Below, one piece after another: positions 22,384-31,515 of a stretch of 64,000 bases of DNA (positions are counted from its first letter, which is position 1; every line of letters begins with the position of its first letter). This DNA comes from Maylandia zebra. Its lineage: Eukaryota; Chordata; Actinopteri; Cichliformes; Cichlidae. The notes beneath the pieces were generated by a model. The model did no database searches and was not told where the DNA came from. It saw only the letters and a list, made by a program, of their open reading frames with translations. Location: positions 39,740,794 through 39,804,793 of the forward strand of contig NC_135180.1 in NCBI RefSeq assembly GCF_041146795.1, written 5' to 3'. A program made the position numbers and the translations under genes.

Positions 22384-23310
22384 TCATATCTTACCAAATA
22401 AAAGACTTTTACATATGAGTCGGATTTTGGTTAGTTTGAGTCCGTACAGGACGGGGTTGAAAGCTGGTTGGCAAGTGAGAAAATATATTGATAGGAAAAT
22501 GCGTAAAATCATGGGAGCTCTGCTCAGGTTAAACCTGCTCTGCACTATTTCAAAGAAGCAACCAAATGAAAAGTTGAGCAGAGAAGCGAGGTGAGGCGTG
22601 CAGGTGCTGACGGCTTTCTGCCGGGTCTGTTTGGATCCAGAAAAACACACTTTAAGAATCTTAACATAAGTGAACAAGTTTAGCAATGCAAGACCAATTA
22701 GTACAGTGAATGTGTACATGAGTCCATAGATGTTATTAATTGTTGTGTCAAAGCAGGCCAGTTTCACGACAGAGTAATTGTTGCAGTACAGTGTGTCAAC
22801 AGTGTGTCCACAGAGCTGCAGTGAGGCATTCAGTGATATCATCACGACTATATTCAGAATAGGGAACAGCCATGTGAGAACGATGAGCTTGGCAACCTTG
22901 TTAAACGTCATATGTGTGTGATACTGTAGAGGACAGCAGATAGCAAGATACCTGTCATAAGACATGATGGCTAAGTTATAAAACTCTACATTTGCATAAG
23001 TGTACAGACAGAAGATCTGCAGGAAGCAGAGAGGAGCAGAAACAGTGTGAACATCAGAGAGGATCTGAAGCAGGAGGAACGGAAACAGCCCTGTGCTACC
23101 ATACAGCTCATTCACAAACAGGCTGCACAGAAACATGTACATAGGTTCATGTAAGCTTCTGTTCACACAGATAACCACAATCAGCAGCAGGTTAGATCCA
23201 AATATAAACACATACAGAGACATGACAATAGTGAAATATAAGTATTTGAATGGCCCAGTGTCAAAGTAGGCACTGAAAGTGAAATATGAAACCTGTGAAA
23301 GGTTCGTCAT
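22384..23310 (-). CDS. Olfactory receptor, intact
   Basis: A 308-residue single-exon receptor. I start at the ATG at 23310 (MTNLSQVSYF), which places an N-glycosylation site at residue 3, as in its paralogs; nothing further upstream offers an ATG. Landmarks: TM1 about 24-48, LHEPMYMFLCSLFVNELYG at 53-71, Cys95, MSYDRYLAICCPLQYH at 116-131, loop 2 cysteines about 167-187, CFSGSKQTRQKAVSTCTPHLASLLNFSFG at 222-250 and PAFNPVLYG in TM7. It belongs with the three other intact minus-strand genes. The stretch 23009-23190 is almost identical to theirs. Ligand unknown. Confidence 0.93.
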   Translation of the reverse strand: MTNLSQVSYFTFSAYFDTGPFKYLYFTIVMSLYVFIFGSNLLLIVVICVNRSLHEPMYMFLCSLFVNELYGSTGLFPFLLLQILSDVHTVSAPLCFLQIFCLYTYANVEFYNLAIMSYDRYLAICCPLQYHTHMTFNKVAKLIVLTWLFPILNIVVMISLNASLQLCGHTVDTLYCNNYSVVKLACFDTTINNIYGLMYTFTVLIGLALLNLFTYVKILKVCFSGSKQTRQKAVSTCTPHLASLLNFSFGCFFEIVQSRFNLSRAPMILRIFLSIYFLTCQPAFNPVLYGLKLTKIRLICKSLLFGKI

Positions 23311-23740
23311 GATCAACAGTTTGCTTCTCGGAACTATGAAAGTTAAACGAGGATCACAGTGTTATTTAATAGAACTGCCAAACAAAAGTAGTTTTCAGTC
23401 TACTTACAGCATGTTGCAGAAGTGAATTAGCATAAAACTGACTGACATGCAGACGTTCCTTCATTTAAACTCTTCAACCGGGTGATGTAATAGTCTGAGC
23501 TCATTGCCAACGGACCCTAATTGTGTCTCACCGCTACTCTCAGCATGAAAACAACTTTTGCTGAAATACAAAAAACTGTAATTCTAAACTTATTAAAGGG
23601 TTTTATATGTGGAGCTGTTATATTTCTATAATTTTTGATCTTTTGATTGGCTGATATGTTTCAGTGTGAATGCCAAAATTATATAGTTTAACATTCAGCA
23701 CTGCCCATCCGCCACCTAGTCTGGATCTTTGTAATATATC
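23311..23740. other. OR 5' flank
   Basis: No recognised element. It would hold the promoter of the receptor at 22384-23310; no single motif stands out. Confidence 0.35.
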
Positions 23741-24412
23741 CCACTTTATACGTGAATGCCTGTTAATCCATATGAATGACTCGAGCAGAGCACTTTTTTC
23801 CAGTAATCGACTGGGGGGGGGGGGGCTAAAGGAAACATTGAACTTATAAAATGAATTCTTGGTAATACATTCATTTTAACTACAGCGATCCGAGCTGGCA
23901 CTGACGCATGCGTCCATCTATTAACATCCTTTTCTATCTTTTTAAAAATATCACAGCAGTTGTTCTTAACAAAAGAGGCTACAGACATCACTACCTAAGT
24001 ACCTAAATAATTAACCTGTCCTACAATGTTTATATCTGGTGGGGTATTGAGAGTGTTCCAGTCTAATTTGAGTAACATAAGAGCAGATTTCCCGAGGTTA
24101 ATCTTAAAACCTGATAGCTTACCAAAAGTATCTATTAAGTTCAATAGTGTGGGTAAGGTCGACTGGATAGCCGACATGTCGTCCGACAGACATCATCGGC
24201 ATATAATGAAATATGGTGTTTTGTACACCCTATAGAAACAGGGATGAAGGTGTTGTTTTGCCGTGTTGACTGTGCTAAGGGTTCTATAAAAAGGTTAAAG
24301 GAGTGGGGAGAGTTGACATCTGTTAGGTTTATATTGCTGGATTGTCATTTATGCTTAGAAATATTTACTCATATATGCTTACAGTTATATAATCAATTGC
24401 ATATTGATAGGA
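23741..24412 (-). mobile_element. L1/Tx1-like LINE fragment (RT), left part of split copy
   Basis: The minus strand encodes, from right to left, NLFIEPLAQSTRQNN, HHISLYADD, then FGKLSGFKINLGKSALM, NIVGQVNYLGT and WTHASVPARIAVVKMNVLPRIHFISSMF. This is the RT palm and thumb region of a fish L1-like (Swimmer/Tx1-type) element. It has frame breaks. A run of 13 G lies at 23813-23825. The upstream RT portion is at 27553-27814, beyond the LTR and hAT insertions. Confidence 0.75.
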
Positions 24413-24723
24413 TGTCTGATCCTTAGCAGCCTGCAAAGACTCTGTGTGCCTCCCAGAGCACTCTGGCATACACACACATCTTAAGGTCACAAGAGAGGTC
24501 GTACCTTCTCTTACTGCAGGCATGTCCAAAGTCCGGCCCGCGGCCCAATCACGGCCCACAGCTTCAGTCTAATTATGTGTAATTTATGGCTCACTTTCTA
24601 AGTCTGAATAAATAAATCCTGGCTTTAAAGGTGTAGTTCCTTTTTTCACCACATGGTGGCTGCACATTTTTTCTGCTACTTGCGCCTGTGCGGCGAGCCC
24701 GCCCTTCTCTGCTCATTTCTGCC

Positions 24724-26316
24724 ATGGCGACTGTACAAAAAAAGAGAAAGGTTGATGGTGAGGGCCGCTGCTTTCAGGAGCGGTGGGAATTGCAGTATTT
24801 TTTTACTGAAATTCGAGGCAATTGTGTTTGCCTGATTTGTAAAGACACTGTTGCCTTGTTTAAGGATTTTAACATTAGGAGACACTACGAGACTAAACAT
24901 GCTGCAACATATAACAAGCTAACAAGGAGTGAGCGCGCTGAAAAAGTGAAGCAACTCCAAGCTGCTCTGGCTTCGCAACAGCGGTTTTTCATGCGGGCCT
25001 GTGAGACACATGAAAATATCATGAAAGCCAGCTACGAAGTGGCTATGTTAATAGCGAAACATGGCAAACCTTTCACTGAAGGTACGTTTGTCAAAGACTG
25101 TGTCATGAAAATGGTGGAGAACATTTGCCCCGAGTGGAAGCAAGAATTTCTGAATGCTTGCTTGGCACGCAACACTGTGGCACGAAGAGGTGAGGATATA
25201 TCGTCAGACATTCACAGACAGCTGCGGGACAGAGGAGTGGATTTTGATTATTTCTCATTAGCCTGTGATGAAAGCACCGATGCATCTGACACCGCGCAAC
25301 TGCTGATTCTTTTATGAGGAGTCGACGACAAGATGAACGTGACAGAGGAGCTGCTGGATCTCAAAAGCCTTAAGGGTCAAACCAGAGGATTGGATTTATT
25401 CATTTCTGTTTGTGAAGCTGTTGATGATATGAAGCTACCATGGAGTGAAGTTTCTGGGATCATTACTGATGGTGCACCTGCCGTGGCTGGTGAGCGAAGC
25501 GGATTGTCCACACTGATCTGCAATAAAGTCAGCAAACAAGCAGGTAACGGTGTTAAACTTCACTGTATCATTCATCAGCAGGCTCTCTGTGCCAAACATC
25601 TCAAATTTGATGATGTTATGAAACCAGTAGCAAAGACAGTCAACTGTATTCGCTCTAAAGCTCTGTACCACCGACAGTTTCAGGAGTTTCTGCACGACAT
25701 CCAGGCTGAATATGGTGACTTAATTTATTACAATGATGTGAGGTGGCTCGCATCAAGTCCTTTGGAACCAAACTGCAACTTTTCCAAAGACACTTGTCCC
25801 TAACAGAGCCACTTCCCAGCTTTGAAAGAGGTTATTGACAGTTTCCCAGAGGACATTAATGTTCAAATGAAGAGGTACGCAACAGCTATCGCGTCTCTTT
25901 CTGGAGAATTTAACAAACGCTTTCAGGACTTTGCAGCTATTGAAAAAGACATGCTGCTTTTCTCATCTCCCTTCTCCGTGGACCCTGATGATGCTCCAGC
26001 TTCAGCTGGAGCTCATTGAACTGCAGTGTGACGATGAGTGGAAAACGCCGGCAGTCTTCTCTTGTTGACTTTTATCGGCAGCTAGACAAAGACAGGTTTC
26101 CTGAAGTGCGATCTCTTGCCAAGAAAATGCTGAGCTTATTTGGTTCCACATATTTGTGTGAGCAAACTTTCTCTGTCATGAACTTAAACAAGAACCGATT
26201 GAGATCAAGGATGAGTGACTCCCACTTGCGTGATATTTTACGCATCTCAACCACTGCCCTCAAACCAGACCTAATTGCTTTACTAAAATCTAGATCTCAG
26301 TATCACCCCTCTCATT
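24724..26316 (+). pseudogene. hAT transposase (GTF2IRD2-like type), decayed
   Basis: Starts at the ATG at 24724 (MATVQKKRKV). A BED-like zinc finger has Cys36, Cys39, His54 and His59. FSLACDESTD carries the likely first catalytic Asp. The middle reads MKLPWSEVSGIITDGAPAV and HCIIHQQALCAKHLKF. The C-terminal dimerisation domain reads LSLFGSTYLCEQTFSVMNLN through to SHLRDILRI. It has a TGA at 25315 (probably from CGA), loss of sequence and frame near 25758, and another frame change near 26004. It cannot make a whole transposase. Host proteins such as GTF2IRD2 contain domesticated relatives, but here the terminal repeats show an ordinary transposon. Confidence 0.85.
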
Positions 26317-26320
26317 AGTC

Positions 26321-26429
26321 CAGGGATGCCCAAATTCTGTGCTGGAGAGCTGCTATGCATGTTTTAGTTCCTTCTGGTTTAGCACAGTTGAATCAAATGA
26401 AGAGCAGGCCTCCAGGAGTGACATCCCTG
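26321..26429. mobile_element. Small hAT MITE inside the larger hAT
   Basis: Ends CAGGGATG and CATCCCTG are inverted. The flanks CATTAGTC (26313-26320) and CATTACTC (26430-26437) match at 7 of 8 positions. It lies immediately after the transposase stop codon. Confidence 0.7.
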
Positions 26430-27552
26430 CATTACTCATGTGTTCCTGAACAGTAAAAAGCATAAAGCATGCTAATGCAATCCACAAAAGGAAACGTATT
26501 TTGTTAAACTCTTAAGATTTGGTTTTAACTGTTGATGTTATGCTCTTAATTCATAGTTGAGTGTGTTGTGTACATATTGTGTAAATTTACAAATGTGGTT
26601 ATTTCTTGCGGCAAGTGAACTTCCAGTTGTGCAATCTTCCAGTAGATGTGAAAAACTTTGGCTTCCTGAATAGTCTTGCAAAAGTCAAGGGCGAAATTCA
26701 CTTTAAAAAAACGTTATTGATAACAGAACACTTTGCATTACTTATAACTCCTGTTTAAATGTTCATTAGGCAAAGATATGGCAAACTCATGGAAATTTAG
26801 GGTATTCTATACAGTTTGTTCACTGTTGTCTGACTCTCCAGATATAAATGAAAGGCGGAATTGTGTCTTTAGAGTTGTAAATGCTTGAGTGTCTTTTATT
26901 TAGGTACATTTCTATTTTAAAAATAAAGGTAATTGTGACTATTAAAACTGTTCTTCATTATATTTTCATGTAACTTTGTTATGAAAAAGAAAGTCAAAAG
27001 GAACCATTGGCCCCCAGGCATCTTCACTTTATAAAATTTGGCCCTATTTGCAAAAAGTTTGGACACCCCGTCTTACTGATTTATGGTATTGGAGGCCACC
27101 TACTCTGTGTCTGGTTAAGTATAAGAGCCCTTTGTTTAGGTGGACGGATGGACTCCTGGCACCAGCTTTAGGGAGTCCAGCGTCATATCTTGACACACAC
27201 ACACACAAACACACACGCATCCCTACACGACATACGGACAAGGTACACTCTCTTCACATGTATGCCTATGTAAGACGTCATATGTTAATGAACTTATGCA
27301 TAGTCATGAAACTGCAATACAGAGCAGTGCTACGAGGGAGCAGACGAGAGCAACTGGGGTCAAGCGAAGGAACAGCGCTCGTCAGCCCTCCCTCGTGCAC
27401 GAGTAACACAAAGAACTTTGGTGACTTGCGTCCTGCTTTTGCTGTTGTAGTAGAATTGTCTCGTTCCAGCGGTGGGACAGAACCATCAACATCCCTGTCT
27501 TGTCCTGTGAAATATACTAAATGTAGATGAGGGACTTTCACCAATACAGACA

Positions 27553-27814
27553 TTGGCTGAAGGCTCGGTGTATAAAATTTTTATCATCTTAATAACTTTT
27601 GGGCCAAAGTTAAATTTTCTAATACTTTCTACAAAAACCTCCACTCCACTTGGTCAAATGCATTCTGGACGTTCATAAAGAAAAGACCAATCAGAGATCG
27701 GGACCTACTAGATTCATCAGTAATATGGCCTTAGTCGGAAATAGGTCGATAGTTATTGCACTCCAGGGGATCCTTGCCTTACCAGACTTTGGCAAGACTG
27801 TTATTAAGGCTGTA
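27553..27814 (-). mobile_element. L1/Tx1-like LINE fragment (RT), right part of split copy
   Basis: The minus strand encodes decayed RT motifs: AKVW-GKDPLECNNYRPIS, then FFMNVQNAFDQVEWRFL. It continues the fragment at 23741-24412 in the correct order. Confidence 0.65.
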
Positions 27815-28228
27815 CTAAAGGTTGTTTAGTCCCACACATGGGAAATTTGTTTTGTTACAGCAGACAGTGGACAGTGCATAGTTAGATCGCAAAAATAAGT
27901 AAAACACTGGAATAGGATAAGAATAAGATACTGTACACAATACATTAGAATAAAATAAAATAAAATACTATATACAACTGAGTATAATACAACATTGTCA
28001 GAAAAAGAATATTGCACTTAGTGTTATTGCTATTGCACATGTGGAGTCTGACAGTAGCTGGAAGGAGACCTGCGTCCCACATGCCAGGTGGGTGCCGCAG
28101 CCACTGAAGGAGCTGCTCAGTGCTGTCAGAGTCTGCTGCATGGGCTGGGAGATGTTGTCCAACAGGGATGACAGCTTAGCCACCGTTCTCCTGTCACTCA
28201 CCACCTCCACTGGGTCCAGAGGGCACCT
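27815..28228 (-). mobile_element. CR1/L2-superfamily LINE 3' end (left part of split copy)
   Basis: The minus strand encodes PLDPVEVVSDRRTVAKLSSL, LDNISQPMQQTLTALSSSFSG and a 3' UTR with TTGCACTGTCC, ending near GTGGGACTAAAC. The copy at 63206-64000 shows the uninterrupted order. The upstream part resumes at 31064. Confidence 0.7.
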
Positions 28229-28494
28229 GTGTCCCCCTGTGTCCCCCTGTGTCACCCTGTGTTCCACAGTGTCCTGTTCCTCGTCTGCGTCTCTCTACTT
28301 CTCATCCCTTTATCGTATGCTCCCAGGTCTGTTATTTTTAGTTCCCCCAGTTTAGGTGTCTTCAGTTATTTGTCATGCCCCACTGCTTGTTTGCCACTAC
28401 ACCTTTGTAAATAAACCTCACTAGCATTTCATCCACTGCCTGCATCTTGGGTCCTTCTTCCAACTCCACACGGCTCGCCTCGGCAGCCGTGACA
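28229..28494 (+). repeat. Upstream LTR copy of the LTR element
   Basis: Matches the last part of the downstream LTR, including AAATAAACCTCACTAGCAT (polyadenylation signal region) and the end GCAGCCGTGACA. It is shorter than the downstream LTR. Confidence 0.75.
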
Positions 28495-28510
28495 GTACGA
28501 ACCGGCCACA

Positions 28511-30601
28511 ATGGACCCAGCAGCATTCAACCCGCCCGAGGAGCTCCGGGAGGATATTATTTATTCTGTGGACCGTCTAATTAATTTATGGCTGGGGCAT
28601 GAGGAGAAGGGATTCCGCCAAGCCATAACTAATCGATTGGAGCGACTGGTTTCCGGTCTCCCCAGGCTGCTCAGCTCACTCCACCCACTTGTTCAGAATT
28701 TCTTTCTGAACGAGCTGCACCTTCACCCCCCTACCGCTCGTCTGCTCAGCCCACCGGAGGATAAGCAGTCTGAACTGCCGGATGTGGAGTTACCCGGCCT
28801 GTCGGAGCGTTCTCCGAGGAGGAAGCAACGTTCGCGTTGTAGGCGCCTCACCCCACAGCCGGGTGGTGGGACTTCAGAACTGCCAGCTGTGGTGAGTGAA
28901 AAAGACACTCTTTCTGTTTCTCCAGACTTTGGGACTGTTAATTCTGGGGCTGTGTTTATTCAGTTAGCCGCCCGGCCTCAAGCTCAGTTAGCCGCCCGGC
29001 CTCAAACTCAGTTAGCCGCCCGGCCTCAAGCTCAGTCTCCAATTCCACCACCGTCGTCATCCCAACCATTATTTCAGTCACCCTCAGTTCAGCCTCCTGT
29101 TCAGCAGCCACTAGCCCTGCATCCTGTGTCACTTGCTACTCCGGTACGACAAGCTCAGTCAAATCAATCTGAAAGGAACTGTGTTTCGTCCGTTTGTTCT
29201 AAGCAGAGAGACGAACCTAATAATAACGTAATCATTCCTAAAAAGCTGGCTAGTTCAGAGACTGTGATGCGCTCCAGGGCCTCCCCAGAGGCTGAGTTTC
29301 AGCCCTCAGCCCACTCTGGACCCCTGGAGGCTAGGAACCCAGCTGAGGACTGCACCCGTCTGTCACTGCCTGAGCAGAGTCAATGCTCTGCGCAGCTGCA
29401 GTCTGCTATGTGTTTGCCAGAGGCCACTGTGGCTGCTGGTCCTGTTCTGTCCCTGCCAGAGGCCCGTGCGCCTGCTGGTTTTGTCCTTTGTGTTCCAGGG
29501 GCCCCTGTACCCACTGGTCCTGAGACTGTTCTCGCTGGAGGGCCCGAGGAGCCCGTCCAGCCTTTTGCCTCGTCAGCTGGAGGGCCCGAGGAGCCCGTCC
29601 AGCCACCAGCTGCTCCACCAGCAGCCTCATCCACGCTTGCAGTGCCTCCGTCTCCAGCTTCCACGCCGCCGCCAGCTGCAGCCTCATCAGCGCCGCCTGG
29701 TCCAGCTTCAGCATCCTCATCAGCGTCGCCTGGTCCAGCTTCAGCAGCTTCATCCTCGCCTGGTCCGGCCTCAGCAGCTTCATCCTCGCCCGCCTCGCCT
29801 GGTCCGGCTTCAGCCTCTGCCTCAGCTTCTGCCTTGTCTGGTCCAGCCTCCGCCTCGCCTGGTGCCGCAGGGATCACGCTACCTTCAGGTCCCAAACTGC
29901 CGCCTCAACATCATCGAGCATTTGTCAGGCCGCTTGTTGGGCATCATCACCACCGTGGCCGCCCTCCGGACTTCTGTTGCCGCCCCCGCCTTCTGCATGG
30001 ACGACCTCCTACACGCCGCCACTGCCTTCCGCATGGCCGGCCTCCAGACTTGCATTCCCGCCGCCGTTGCCGTCCGCACGGTCGGCCCCCAGAACTGCAT
30101 TCGCGCCGCTGTTGCCGTCCGCACGGTCGGCCCCCAGAACTGTTTCCACGCCACTGCCTACTGCGTGGCCGGCCTCCGGACCTGCCCCACTGCCGCTGCC
30201 ATTCGCATGGTCGGCCTCCGGAACTGAACTGTTTTGGCCTCCTGCACTGTCGGCTCCCTGAACTTGGCCATCTGGGCCTTTTTTGGACTCTGTCCCTCCG
30301 TCCTGGACCCTCTCCGCCCGCCCTGGTCGGGTCGTTTTCTGTTTTGTTTTGGTCCGTTTTTGTGTTTCTGCTGGGCTGTCTGGAGCCAGCCCTTGAGGGG
30401 GGGGGGGGGGGGGGGGGGGTACTGTCATGGTCCTGGGTCGGTGACCCAGTGCTTTTAGTTTGTTATCATTTTCTAGTTTATTATGATGATGATGATGATT
30501 ATTGTTTGAGTTCTATGTGTTATATTCGGTCTGCCTTTGAGTCTGAGTCTGTATCTCTGTCTATGGTGTCACCCCGTCTGTTTGTGAAGCTGTCTGTTTA
30601 G
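28511..30601 (+). CDS. Long repeat-rich ORF of the LTR element (gag-like position)
   Basis: A 696-codon frame starting 16 bases after the upstream LTR. The N-terminal 75 residues look globular (AFNPPEELREDIIYSVDRLI and LERLVSGLPRLLSSLHPLVQ). After that it is low complexity: three tandem QLAARPQ units at about residues 150-175, a long Ala/Ser/Pro region (about 385-455), then five or so HGRPPEL/DL units (about 475-590). The end of the frame reads through the G run into the downstream LTR, so the natural C-terminus is uncertain. No CCHC knuckle or protease is visible. By position it replaces gag. I do not recognise it as a host gene. Confidence 0.5.
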   Translation: MDPAAFNPPEELREDIIYSVDRLINLWLGHEEKGFRQAITNRLERLVSGLPRLLSSLHPLVQNFFLNELHLHPPTARLLSPPEDKQSELPDVELPGLSERSPRRKQRSRCRRLTPQPGGGTSELPAVVSEKDTLSVSPDFGTVNSGAVFIQLAARPQAQLAARPQTQLAARPQAQSPIPPPSSSQPLFQSPSVQPPVQQPLALHPVSLATPVRQAQSNQSERNCVSSVCSKQRDEPNNNVIIPKKLASSETVMRSRASPEAEFQPSAHSGPLEARNPAEDCTRLSLPEQSQCSAQLQSAMCLPEATVAAGPVLSLPEARAPAGFVLCVPGAPVPTGPETVLAGGPEEPVQPFASSAGGPEEPVQPPAAPPAASSTLAVPPSPASTPPPAAASSAPPGPASASSSASPGPASAASSSPGPASAASSSPASPGPASASASASALSGPASASPGAAGITLPSGPKLPPQHHRAFVRPLVGHHHHRGRPPDFCCRPRLLHGRPPTRRHCLPHGRPPDLHSRRRCRPHGRPPELHSRRCCRPHGRPPELFPRHCLLRGRPPDLPHCRCHSHGRPPELNCFGLLHCRLPELGHLGLFWTLSLRPGPSPPALVGSFSVLFWSVFVFLLGCLEPALEGGGGGGGVLSWSWVGDPVLLVCYHFLVYYDDDDDYCLSSMCYIRSAFESESVSLSMVSPRLFVKLSV
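30397..30419 (+). repeat. Poly-G run at polypurine-tract position
   Basis: Twenty-three consecutive G, four bases before the LTR start TGTCATGG. Position and composition fit the plus-strand priming tract of LTR elements. It is also a strong G-quadruplex candidate and its length may be an assembly artefact. Confidence 0.6.
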
Positions 30602-31063
30602 TTCTGTGTCTTGTTTGGTTCCCCGTGTTTGAGTTTCCTGTTTTATTGTGAAGGTCTCTGTCTGATGTGAGTGTGTTCAGTTTACGTTTCCCCTGTCCCG
30701 TCAGCTCCGATTCCTCCCAGCTGTGTTGCCCTCCTGTCTCTCATCCCCTGATTACTGGAGTGTGTATTTAAGCCCTGTGTGTTCTCCTGCCTGTTGCCCG
30801 TTCATCTGTGTTACTTCGTGTCAGTCTGTGTTACCCGGTGTCCTGTTCCTCGTCTGCGTCTCTCTGCTTCTCATCCCTTTATCGTATGCTCGCAGGTCTG
30901 TTATTTTTAGTTCCCCCAGTTTAGGTGTCTTCAGTTATTTGTCATGCCCCACTGCTTGTTTGCCACTACACCTTTGTAAATAAACCTCACTAGCATTTCA
31001 TCCACTGCCTGCATCTTGGGTCCTTCTTCCAACTCCACACGGCTCGCCTCTGCAGCCATGACA
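30423..31063 (+). repeat. Downstream LTR of the LTR element
   Basis: 641 bp with termini TGTCATGG and CCATGACA. An ATG microsatellite lies at about 30482-30498 and a polyadenylation-type AAATAAA at about 30977. Confidence 0.8.
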
Positions 31064-31430
31064 TTTTCAGTCTCTTCCTGTCCACAGCAGAGATACTGCC
31101 ACACCAGCAGACCACACCTTAAAAGATGGCTGAGGCCACCACAGAGTCATAGAAGCTCTTCAGGAGTGGGCCCTTCACTCCAAAAGACCTAAGCCTCCTC
31201 TCCAGGAACAGCCTGCTCTGCCCTTTGCCAGCAATATGGACTAAGCTATCACAACAGTTAAACACAGGGATTGATGGACACCAAAGCTGAATGAGATTGT
31301 ATCTTTTCACCAACTCCATAAAACATATAGACTGGTTCGGCAAACTCCCACACACCCTGAAATATCCTTTACAGAACAAAGAGCTTGTCCATTGTTCCAT
31401 GACCAGGATGAAAACTCCATTGTTTGTCTT
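31064..31430 (-). mobile_element. CR1/L2-superfamily LINE (right part of split copy)
   Basis: The minus strand encodes LFLERRLRSFGVKGPLLKSFYDSVVASAIF, the region just upstream of the part at 27815-28228. In the unsplit copy at 63206-64000 the two stretches are contiguous. Confidence 0.7.
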
Positions 31431-31515
31431 TCTTCCCAGTACCCTGCCATCAAAATTCCCAGGAGACTGAGGAGACTGAGGAGTGTGATGCCGCTGTAAT
31501 TAGAGTGCAGAGTGT

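Larger units (their letters stand above)
24517..27070 (+). mobile_element. hAT (Charlie-like) transposon with 8-bp target duplication
   Basis: Left end CAGGCATGTCCAAAGTCC; the right end inverted reads CGGGGTGTCCAAACTTTTTG. The 8-bp word TCTTACTG lies on both sides (24509-24516 and 27071-27078), a perfect duplication. The interior carries a decayed transposase and a second, smaller hAT MITE. Confidence 0.88.
24413..27552. mobile_element. Solo-LTR-like fossil holding a hAT element
   Basis: Begins TGTCTGATCC and ends AATACAGACA, so its termini are inverted TGTCTG/CAGACA, as in LTRs. Without the hAT insert its own length would be about 580 bp. A possible TATA-like word GTATAAGAGCCC lies at about 27119. 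L1-like sequence lies on both sides. No internal retroviral part is present. The call rests on the termini and context. Confidence 0.45.
28229..31063 (+). mobile_element. Non-autonomous LTR retroelement (Gypsy-like), fossil
   Basis: An upstream LTR copy (28229-28494) and a longer downstream LTR (30423-31063, 641 bp) share a nearly identical stretch from GTGTCCTGTTCCTCGTCTGC to the CATGACA-type end. The long LTR has perfect 8-bp inverted termini (TGTCATGG/CCATGACA). A 23-base G run directly before it takes the place of a polypurine tract. The interior holds one long ORF but no protease, RT or integrase. It splits a minus-strand LINE. Similar LTR copies suggest modest age. It lacks its own replication genes. 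Confidence 0.75.

Noticed and set aside
23311-23316. Extending the OR N-terminus to 23316 (MIMTNLS)
   Set aside because: The codon at 23316 is TTG and not ATG; the first ATG is at 23310.
24688-26318. A domesticated host gene of GTF2IRD2 type
   Set aside because: The frame is broken, and intact hAT termini with a perfect 8-bp target duplication surround it, so it is an ordinary decayed transposon.
29380-29895. Minus-strand frame rich in Ala/Glu/Asp (EAEAEAEAGPGEAG)
   Set aside because: It is the shadow of the low-complexity Ala/Ser/Pro region of the plus-strand ORF at 28511-30601.
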